DNA of 64,000 nucleotides from Terriglobus roseus (lineage in GTDB: Bacteria > Acidobacteriota > Terriglobia > Terriglobales > Acidobacteriaceae): contig NZ_LT629690.1 of NCBI RefSeq assembly GCF_900102185.1, positions 868,001 to 932,000 on the forward strand, read 5' to 3'. The first letter of the stretch is position 1, and every line of letters begins with the position of its first letter. The notes beneath the pieces are model-generated. The model worked only from the letters and a program-made list of their open reading frames with translations. It made no database searches and was not told the origin of the DNA. Of this stretch, positions 35,444 to 42,508 are shown piece by piece. The translations under genes were made by a program, and so were the position numbers.

Positions 35444-35575
35444 CTAGAAGCTGTAGCGGAGGCTTGCCTGCATAGAACGCTGGCCGGTTTTGCTGGTCAA
35501 AGGTGGAACTGGTGGGGTTAACGTCAGGAGCGGACCGGTCTCGAGTGGCGGCATGATTGGATTGTCGAACCCAAT
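35444..35575 (-). pseudogene. Relic of the C terminus of an Oar-like TonB receptor
   Basis: Minus-strand translation from 35575 down to the TAG at 35444-35446 gives about 43 residues ending TGQRSMQASLRYSF. That ending (RSMQ-x-x-LRYSF then stop) is the classic last beta-strand of Oar-like receptors, with a terminal Phe. The frame is closed by a TAG directly upstream (35576-35578) and there is no start, so this is a fragment left by a deletion, not a gene. It was a fourth receptor locus in this window. Confidence 0.65.
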
Positions 35576-35724
35576 CTATTTCAACTTTCATCCGCAGTTC
35601 TAATCTCGGAGCTTACGGCACTCCTCATGTTATCTATTCTCAAGAGGCCAGCTTTGAATTGGCCTCTTTCATTGCGAGAGCAAACGATGTCGGCCATTTA
35701 AGTAAGAACGGCAGATTCCACTTG

Positions 35725-37209
35725 TTATTCGCGAGATTGTCCAATCGCCGTTAGGTAACGCAACGTGGCTAGCGAAGGTAGAAAGAAGTATGCACCACCA
35801 CGTACGCGTACGAAACGGGGAATTCCCCCGACAGTTCTACGTTCCCCCAATTGTTCCGATGGCAGAGTGAAACTATCAGGCGGTGCAGCACCTTCAATGC
35901 GTTCGCGGCTACCCAGTAGCGGATCGCTTTCATCTGTGAGTGCGTCAAACTTTGTGCTCATCAACCAGGCACTTTGTAGGAACTCGAACTGCCGCGCGAG
36001 GTTGGCATTCAGGCACATGAAATGAATTCCTTCGTGTGTACTCGTTTCGTCTGTCTGTGTCGAAATAGGAGTGTTTTTGAATTCGCGACCGCGTCGAAGG
36101 ATGCGGTGGAATCTTGACGAGGCCTTGGCATCAGAGTTCAAGGTTTTCTCGCCGAGGCCTAAAAGAGTGAGCAGCCGTTTAATGCCGCTGACCGGAGGTG
36201 AAGGCAGGTCCCCATTGCGCGGGTTTGCTCGGCGAATGTGCGCGCCAAACGGGCACTTCAGGCCGTCAGGGTCCGAAGCAAAATCAAAATGATTGCGATT
36301 ATCATTCGTATCAACACCTGGAATGGGACTGCTGGATAGCGGCACCAATGGCGTGCCATCCTTTCTGCGTCCAACCATTGCTTCGGCCATCATTTCCGCA
36401 GTTGCTTCATCCTCAGAGTGTCCACGAATGAAACGCCAGAATTCGTCTACGTTTTGTTCCAGCGTACGAAGCACGAGATACGATCCGTTGCGCCCGAAGT
36501 CGCGCATGTTTGGCTGATCCTCTGCGACGGGAAGCAGATCGGCTGACGATGCGTCAGAAGGTAACAGTGGCCTATCGGTGTAGCGGTTGTATTCGTTGGG
36601 ATAACCGAGCAGAACCTCGCCGAGAGTGATGCGGTTGGTGTAAGTATCCTCAATCTGTTGAGGAACTCGCGATCGCTCCCAATCGAGTTCCGGCTGACTC
36701 ACTCCGTCTGTAAATCCGAACGGCTCTGTACCGCCGAGGTACGAAGTGTTGAGTTCACTGACAACGCGAAATGCTTCGTTCCACCCGCCTGACTGAATGG
36801 CTTCTTTCCACGCATCCAGTCCGCCTGGGCGGGCGTAGAGCATCACAAGCACATCGACCTTGTTGTTCTCAGATCCCCAGAACCACTGCTCAGGTGCGCT
36901 CTCGCCGACATCGCCCAATAACCGTGCACGAGCGTTGTTGTTCAAACCCGTTTTGAATTCAGTTGAGAATTGCGACAGCAAAGCGGATGAGCATCCAAGC
37001 TTCGTTAATCCCTCATACGTGAACGCAACCTGAAGCGCAGTCTGTGGAGCGTCAGAGAGTGCGACCGCATTGGTCACGGGAGCTGTTTCGATCCAGCCCC
37101 GCGTCTTCTCCGCGTCCTTGATCGTGGCCAGAAGGAAACAGCAGTCTGTTAATTTGCCGTAGCCAAAACGCACAATGCCTTGAATGGCTTCAAACTCAAC
37201 CGAACCCAT
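35725..37209 (-). CDS. DyP-type heme peroxidase
   Basis: A 494-residue dye-decolourising-type peroxidase, which uses hydrogen peroxide to oxidise aromatic or other bulky substrates through heme. The GxxDG motif is at 165-169 (FGFTDGVSQP, catalytic Asp168) and the proximal heme ligand is His324 in CPFGAHIRRANPR. Length and the long insert with EATAEMMAEAMVGRRKDGTPL match the larger DyP branch. No signal peptide or Tat motif is visible, so it should be cytoplasmic or exported with a partner. It is the last gene of a minus-strand operon, 15 bases after the membrane protein gene, together with a catalase relative and a GMC oxidoreductase, which could supply peroxide. Natural substrate unknown. 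Confidence 0.94.
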   Translation of the reverse strand: MGSVEFEAIQGIVRFGYGKLTDCCFLLATIKDAEKTRGWIETAPVTNAVALSDAPQTALQVAFTYEGLTKLGCSSALLSQFSTEFKTGLNNNARARLLGDVGESAPEQWFWGSENNKVDVLVMLYARPGGLDAWKEAIQSGGWNEAFRVVSELNTSYLGGTEPFGFTDGVSQPELDWERSRVPQQIEDTYTNRITLGEVLLGYPNEYNRYTDRPLLPSDASSADLLPVAEDQPNMRDFGRNGSYLVLRTLEQNVDEFWRFIRGHSEDEATAEMMAEAMVGRRKDGTPLVPLSSSPIPGVDTNDNRNHFDFASDPDGLKCPFGAHIRRANPRNGDLPSPPVSGIKRLLTLLGLGEKTLNSDAKASSRFHRILRRGREFKNTPISTQTDETSTHEGIHFMCLNANLARQFEFLQSAWLMSTKFDALTDESDPLLGSRERIEGAAPPDSFTLPSEQLGERRTVGGIPRFVRVRGGAYFFLPSLATLRYLTAIGQSRE

Positions 37210-37224
37210 ACGTCCTCGCTCACC

Positions 37225-38517
37225 TTAGATCAACGCTAGCCAAGCTGCTGCCTCTTTTTCGCTCATAGATTGTTTTTCCAGGCCCGCACGAATCAGCAGG
37301 TTGCGATGTTTATTCGCCGCCGTAAGTCCGGGATGCGCGTTGAACCAAACTTCGGTTGGCAACTGGTGTCTACGCAAAACACGCTTGAATGTTTGTTCGT
37401 CCTGACACCCATCCAGCAGCAACCATCTGGTGCGTGGATAGCCGATACCGTTGCTGAAAGTTATGTTCAGACCAAAGCCGACTTTATTGATGAAGTCGTC
37501 CATGTAGCTTTCCAGACTGCCGTCGTAGATGCTGGAAAATAGCATGCGCTGACCGCCATCCATGAAGACCCAACGTGCAAAGTGAATTGTGGAAACACGG
37601 GCAAGATTTCCGCTGTGGTAAAGATGACGCGCAGCGTAGTCAGTAAACAGAAGAAGAAGCCGAACAACCCACAGTCGCAACCGGCCAGGCTTCAAGCTAC
37701 CGAAGACGTTGAATTGATTTGTAACGTCTTGGTTTTCCATCTCCAGAAGCTTTTCTGAATGATTCGGGTCGACCGGAGGCGCTATAGCGGGATCGTTCTT
37801 TTCCCAGTGCCGTATTTGCAGGATCAAGAAGGGAAGAAGAATCAGTAGAAGTGGCGAGAAGAGAAGAAAAACGACGGGAACGAGAATAAGATTCAATGCG
37901 TTTTGAATGCGCCACGCGATGGGAGTTGGTATAGGAGACGTAAGCCGAAGCTCACCCTGCGCCTTGGATCTATCTACTGTGGCTTGGAGAGCAAGTCGAA
38001 CATTCTCTGCGGAATCCGCGCGCATGTCTTCCTTTAGCTTTTGCTTCAGAAATCGTCGCAGCGTTTCTTCTTCTCTTACCTGAACGACAGTGCGACCGCG
38101 CCAGTTTACGTAGGTTGCGGCTGCATCCGTCCGACTTGCATTGAGCCAGTCTCCTAAATCAGATCCATCTTTGTAGGTGGAGCAGTTGGTGAATAGCTTT
38201 ACCAAGCCTGCTCGTGCTACGCGAACGAGATCGTTGCGAAACGTCGACTCTTCACCATCGATTTCAGCAAGAAAGACGAGATATTCAGGCAAACCGGTTG
38301 TGGGCAGACCATAGACTGCTCGGTCTGCGTTAGCAAGATCCTGCACTACGAGCAAACGTGCAAAGTGAAGCTGTGGGAAGGTGTGAAGCGGAATGAGATC
38401 GTTCTGCGGATCGTAGACACCTGGTTTCTTGTTCATACCGCAGAGAAGCTGATGAACTACCGCCGCAGCTCCGGGCCGAAGCGGCGCGGCGTACATTACG
38501 CTGGCCTGAGGCGTCAT
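37225..38517 (-). CDS. Membrane protein of unknown family in the peroxidase operon
   Basis: I do not recognise a named family. The 430-residue protein has a soluble N-terminal part (residues 1-210), a strong double-length hydrophobic segment at about 213-245 (LILVPVVFLLFSPLLLILLP) that could span the membrane twice or as a hairpin, and a second soluble part with a weaker hydrophobic stretch near 290 (LWVVRLLLLFTDYAARH). Residues HFARWVFMDGGQRMLFSS and SNGIGYPRTRWLLLDG look like conserved cores. The ATG overlaps the stop of the catalase-like gene by four bases, so the two are coupled, and the DyP gene follows 15 bases later. It may anchor the redox proteins at the membrane; this is inference. 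Confidence 0.75.
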   Translation of the reverse strand: MTPQASVMYAAPLRPGAAAVVHQLLCGMNKKPGVYDPQNDLIPLHTFPQLHFARLLVVQDLANADRAVYGLPTTGLPEYLVFLAEIDGEESTFRNDLVRVARAGLVKLFTNCSTYKDGSDLGDWLNASRTDAAATYVNWRGRTVVQVREEETLRRFLKQKLKEDMRADSAENVRLALQATVDRSKAQGELRLTSPIPTPIAWRIQNALNLILVPVVFLLFSPLLLILLPFLILQIRHWEKNDPAIAPPVDPNHSEKLLEMENQDVTNQFNVFGSLKPGRLRLWVVRLLLLFTDYAARHLYHSGNLARVSTIHFARWVFMDGGQRMLFSSIYDGSLESYMDDFINKVGFGLNITFSNGIGYPRTRWLLLDGCQDEQTFKRVLRRHQLPTEVWFNAHPGLTAANKHRNLLIRAGLEKQSMSEKEAAAWLALI

Positions 38518-39779
38518 GGCAGATCACTCGGCGTCGGCTCAAAATGGGGCTCCGAATTCATGCGGTGCCGTAGCTCTGAAAGAGTGGCGTACATCACCTT
38601 GCGCGCTCGGCTTTGATTGCCAAGTGGACGATGGTCCGCGATACAGTGCCAGGGATTGAAGGAGAGAAGCCGCGCCATTTGTATGGCGTATGCGAAGCTG
38701 ACGGCCTGCTGCGGTAAGCGCAATGTCGCCACCGTAACCCGCGGAGAGAGTTTTTCCGGCCACAACACACCTGCATTTTCCAGAGGCATTCGAAACGAAT
38801 CGGTCTGAACTTGCACCTTCATTTCGAAGTCGACTGTTTCACTCGAAAGCCGACTTTCCAAGGCGAGGCGGAGATAGTCGTCGGGCGGTCGCCGAGGGAG
38901 GCGCGGAACCGGTGTACGGTGATTCGACGCAGGCCAGAATGAGTACTGCATCGCTTGGCCTTCGCCCATGAGGTAAGGGACACAACTGAAGTACGGCGCC
39001 TCCAATGGGCTACTTTGCGTCTTTGTCCACAGGCCTTGCATGAGCAGATCGAGGATATGGCTCTGCGTGAAATTCAGGAAGTGGTAGATGGATGCATTCT
39101 GTAGGCTGGCACGTTGAAGGTTTGCATTCGACTTTATGTCGCCTGTAACAAAGGTGGGTGTGCAGACCGCGAGAAAGTCCTGGGTGAACTTTTCTTCCTG
39201 CATCAGCTTTGGCCCCGGAACATCCATGAGCTTTACGCTAATGCTCATGAAACCTACGTCATCGATGTCGGGTGTGATGTAAGGGCCTGGTCCTGAAAAA
39301 CGCACAAAGGCAGGGAAGGTACGGGCCTCGCCAAAGATGCCTTTCGCAAGATGAGTTGGCAATGCGTCGTGCACGATGAATTCACCGCGAACGATGCCAT
39401 GAGTTTTTGTATTTCCTCCCCGCTCAAAACGTCCGGGTTTCCAGAGGCCAGTCATTTGTTGACGAAAGCTGGCGATAACATCCTGGTTAAATTCGTTTTC
39501 GTGGGGCAATAGCTTTTCTTCGGCCAGTGCCAGATGTTCGTTGACACGACGCGCGTTCATGAATGCTGTGGTCAAGCGCGCAACTGGGTCTCGCAGTGTC
39601 GCGTCGAATGCGGGGCGGAACCAAGGGTCGACACGCCGCTCTATCTGGATAAGACGGGTCAACACATCCGCTGTGATGTCTTTGATCCGTGAACCAGTTT
39701 GGGCCTTTGGGATTGGTTGGTCTGGATTGGCTTCGGCACGGGGATCAACCATCCACATACTCCCGAAACAGCGTTTCAA
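38514..39779 (-). CDS. Catalase-related heme protein, y4iL-like branch
   Basis: A 421-residue protein of the catalase superfamily but far from a typical catalase. NTKTHGIVRGEFIVHD near residue 125 supplies the distal His, and FPAFVRFSGPGPYITPDIDD is the usual heme-pocket strand. At the C terminus the normal R-x-F-S-Y proximal motif is replaced by SFNPWHCIADHRPLGNQSRA followed by RKVMY; the R-x3-Y spacing there matches the proximal Arg/Tyr pair of catalase-related enzymes. Such proteins include hydroperoxide-converting enzymes as well as catalases, so peroxide removal is not assured. The first ATG (39779) is used; ATGs at residues 8 and 10 are alternatives. It lies 42 bases after the 146-residue gene and overlaps the next gene by four bases. 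Confidence 0.85.
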   Translation of the reverse strand: MKRCFGSMWMVDPRAEANPDQPIPKAQTGSRIKDITADVLTRLIQIERRVDPWFRPAFDATLRDPVARLTTAFMNARRVNEHLALAEEKLLPHENEFNQDVIASFRQQMTGLWKPGRFERGGNTKTHGIVRGEFIVHDALPTHLAKGIFGEARTFPAFVRFSGPGPYITPDIDDVGFMSISVKLMDVPGPKLMQEEKFTQDFLAVCTPTFVTGDIKSNANLQRASLQNASIYHFLNFTQSHILDLLMQGLWTKTQSSPLEAPYFSCVPYLMGEGQAMQYSFWPASNHRTPVPRLPRRPPDDYLRLALESRLSSETVDFEMKVQVQTDSFRMPLENAGVLWPEKLSPRVTVATLRLPQQAVSFAYAIQMARLLSFNPWHCIADHRPLGNQSRARKVMYATLSELRHRMNSEPHFEPTPSDLP

Positions 39780-39821
39780 GTTGTCCTGAATCTGAGAGGA
39801 CAGGCGGGTTTAGATAAGGAC

Positions 39822-40262
39822 TTATGCCGCAGGAAATTGGAGCGAGAAATGAATCGTCCTCTTCGTGTCCCAATAGACGAGGCCAAGGTAAAGCTGCGGG
39901 GCAATGAGACGAATTTCATCGCGCACATGCTTCGCCAAGAGCGATGTCTTCGAATAATCGAGGATGATGCAGTCCTTCCCGTCGAAAAGGCTCGGGCCAA
40001 CGTAGACCTGCGCAACGATTGCATTCACTCCCAGAGACGAGATGCGATTGGTCAACGTTCCGTGCTTGGCATCAAAGGTTTTTCCCTGCCAGGCAAAGAT
40101 ATTAACGATCGACGCAATGTCATGCGTGAACTTCGTACCGGGCGCAAGAATAGCCCTGCCATCGGCCTCACCATTGGGTATGGGGCCGACAGTGCCGCCT
40201 TTGAAGGCGTCGTCCAACTCACTGTCAGAAAGATTCAGAAGATCAGATGCGGAATAAGACAT
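39822..40262 (-). CDS. Small conserved-looking protein of unknown family
   Basis: No family name can be given. The 146-residue soluble product starts at ATG 40262, where AAGGTGG lies five bases upstream (the frame's GTG at 40271 is less likely). Well-formed motifs include NIFAWQGKTFDAKHGTLTNR, DGKDCIILDYSKTSLLAKHV and LYLGLVYWDTKRTIHFSLQF, which look like a compact lipocalin- or START-like alpha/beta fold. I recall similar sequences beside catalase-like genes in other soil bacteria but cannot cite one. It sits in the middle of the oxidoreductase operon, 42 bases before the catalase-like gene, and could bind a lipid-like or aromatic substrate; that is speculation. Confidence 0.8.
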   Translation of the reverse strand: MSYSASDLLNLSDSELDDAFKGGTVGPIPNGEADGRAILAPGTKFTHDIASIVNIFAWQGKTFDAKHGTLTNRISSLGVNAIVAQVYVGPSLFDGKDCIILDYSKTSLLAKHVRDEIRLIAPQLYLGLVYWDTKRTIHFSLQFPAA

Positions 40263-40395
40263 GCACACCACCTTGTTGCCCTATGGCAAACTCGCTACGA
40301 ATGCGGCTGTGGGGACTGCTCAGGCAACACTATTCGCTTGATCCTTCTGTATGTCAATAAAAAACGGGATGACCACGCGGCCGGAGCTGAACAAT

Positions 40396-42285
40396 CTATG
40401 ACGAAGACGTGTGTGCATCCTGCAGGATGTCGGCTGCGGCTTTCTCTCCGATCATGTAAACCGGGCATGCCAGAAAGAAGCCCGGGATGCGTGGAAAGAT
40501 TGACGCATCCACTACGCGTAGCCCTGCAGTCCCGTGCACTCTGAAGCGACTGTCAATAACGCCACCGCTTTCTGCATCTCCTATAGGACAAGTGCAGGAT
40601 GCGTGATGCCCCCAGGCCTGCGCTCGAATATATTCACGAATCCGATCGGGTGTATCGATCGCTGTACCGGGAAATTCCTCTTTCTCAATTAGCCCTTTGT
40701 CTACTAACGACGAACTGATCGAACGTACGAATTCAAGTCCTTCAACAACCGCATTGAGATCTTCATCATTATCCGGAGTGCCTTCCTCGAAGTAGGCGAA
40801 ATCGATCAACGGAGTGTCTTTGGGGTTGGCTGATCGTAGAGAAACGGTACCGGCGCGGTTGTTGGTGTGCGCCTTTAACACGGCCCATGTGAGGCAGTTT
40901 GAATCGGTAATGAATTCGCGAGAGTATCCGGGGAAGTAGCCTTTGAAGCTGCCGAGAAATGCAACACAGAAGAGGTCTGGAGCAATTCGATCACCGGAGC
41001 GGCGGAACACCGCAAGCACAGCGCCGTTTGTCGCATAGGCGCCACTGCGGCAACGTTTCCACTTAGCGAACTGCGGATCGGTGGTGTCAAACCGAGCATC
41101 CTTCAGGATGTGCCAAGCAGAGAATTTCATCCGGTACACAACGCTGATCTCGTACCTGTCTTGAAGATTCTTCCCCACGCCCGCAAGATGTTTTCGTAAT
41201 GGGATTCCGAAGTGAGCGAGATGCTCCTGAGGTCCCACACCAGAAAGCATTAGTAGCTGCGGTGTATTGAATGCACCACCGCTTAGAATCACTTCACGGC
41301 TCGCGAAGATCGACTTACGCTCTCCTGTGGAGTCATTGGGATTGGCATGTGCGCGGTACAGCTTCTCGCCCTTCAGATATTCGACTCCGATGGCGCGATT
41401 CTCATCATCAAAAAGGATACGAGTCGCAAGAGCGTTCAACTCCACACGAAGCCGATCGGGATAACGCTTCTGCACATCAAGAAGTCGTTCACGTGTGCCA
41501 TTCCGCGCGTGGCCATGTGTCGTTAATGGAAGATACCGAAGGCCAAATGCATCTTCTCCGCACGTCCGTGAGTCGTTCGGATCGAGCAGACTTTGCAGGA
41601 ACCATCGCAGACGCTGCCTGAAATGGCCAAGCTCCTGATTAGCATTTTGCGCAGAAAATAGAATGGTATTCAGCAGGTCGCGGTTGGCGAGGGACAACAT
41701 CGGGATAGCTTTTTCCGTGTGGAGCCATCCATTGAATCCGTGGCGAGAGGGGTTGAAACCGAAGAGAGCTGCGAACCGCAGAAGCGGAAGATAATGACAG
41801 TTCTCCAACTTCTGAAAGTGGCGGCGCATTGTTTTCGGATTCCAACCAGGGTCGCCCGTTAGAGCTTCAATGGCCGCCCAATCTTCATCTGCGGGATACA
41901 CAAAGATCATCGCGTTGTGGGCTGTACATCCGCCCAGTGTTCCAGCCCGTGGATACAGGACTCCATCTACCGGCTTGCCGTCATAGTCCTTGCCGTATTT
42001 AGGATCTTTTTCCTGTTGCTGCTGATTCCGATAGTGTCGAACGAAGAAGTCCCAACGGAGCGCTTCATTCTCAGAGGCGAATGGATGAAAGCAAGGGACA
42101 TCGTAGGTCGTGGGGAGTCGAGCAGCATCTGCATAAGCAGGATCTCCGCCCTGTAGCAATCGAGGGTCACCACCGGCTTCCAGTAACACCACCGTGTGCC
42201 CTGCCTCAGCCAGTCGTGCTGCCACAGTGCCGCCTCCGGCTCCAGAACCAACAACGATGTACTCTGCTTCGGCAATCTGGTCCAT
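40396..42285 (-). CDS. GMC-family FAD oxidoreductase
   Basis: A 629-residue flavoprotein of the glucose-methanol-choline family. I chose ATG 42285, preceded by GAGGAG, instead of the frame start 42390. The FAD dinucleotide motif begins near residue 10 (YIVVGSGAGGGTVAARLAEAG), and GCTAHNAMIFVYP, GAFNTPQLLMLSGVGP and GLRVVDASIFPRIPG are the usual GMC blocks. The catalytic His is kept in WGHHASCTCPIG, but where the second catalytic His/Asn is expected (before P-x3-I-x-EKAA) the text is FFLACPVYMIGEKAA, with Ala or Cys. No signal peptide. It heads the minus-strand operon and is divergent from the di-heme cytochrome, a possible electron acceptor. It oxidises an unknown alcohol, sterol or sugar. 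Confidence 0.9.
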   Translation of the reverse strand: MDQIAEAEYIVVGSGAGGGTVAARLAEAGHTVVLLEAGGDPRLLQGGDPAYADAARLPTTYDVPCFHPFASENEALRWDFFVRHYRNQQQQEKDPKYGKDYDGKPVDGVLYPRAGTLGGCTAHNAMIFVYPADEDWAAIEALTGDPGWNPKTMRRHFQKLENCHYLPLLRFAALFGFNPSRHGFNGWLHTEKAIPMLSLANRDLLNTILFSAQNANQELGHFRQRLRWFLQSLLDPNDSRTCGEDAFGLRYLPLTTHGHARNGTRERLLDVQKRYPDRLRVELNALATRILFDDENRAIGVEYLKGEKLYRAHANPNDSTGERKSIFASREVILSGGAFNTPQLLMLSGVGPQEHLAHFGIPLRKHLAGVGKNLQDRYEISVVYRMKFSAWHILKDARFDTTDPQFAKWKRCRSGAYATNGAVLAVFRRSGDRIAPDLFCVAFLGSFKGYFPGYSREFITDSNCLTWAVLKAHTNNRAGTVSLRSANPKDTPLIDFAYFEEGTPDNDEDLNAVVEGLEFVRSISSSLVDKGLIEKEEFPGTAIDTPDRIREYIRAQAWGHHASCTCPIGDAESGGVIDSRFRVHGTAGLRVVDASIFPRIPGFFLACPVYMIGEKAAADILQDAHTSSS

Positions 42286-42508
42286 CGGTCTCCTCAAGAC
42301 AATCGTTGCTAATGCTAGCCTCGTGCATCCGGCCGGGAACGCAAGTATGTAAAACACAGGAATTTGGGTATCAGGGAACTGCCGGTGCAATTCAGATTGT
42401 TGATTACATTGCGCTCTGCGTGTGGTAAAAAGTACACCTTCCTGGTTCGTTTCACTTCGTGGCGTTGAATAAGGCAGTATCCCCTACTTAGCCAGGTCCG
42501 GAGATCGC
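42286..42508. promoter_or_regulatory. Divergent promoter region, GMC operon versus cytochrome
   Basis: A 223-bp gap between divergent starts; it must carry both promoters. I see no strong inverted repeat or consensus pair. The shared position suggests common control of the redox operon and the cytochrome. Confidence 0.45.

Noticed and set aside
35444-35575. A small independent gene
   Set aside because: No start codon with ribosome site; the sequence is the end of a receptor frame closed upstream by a stop.
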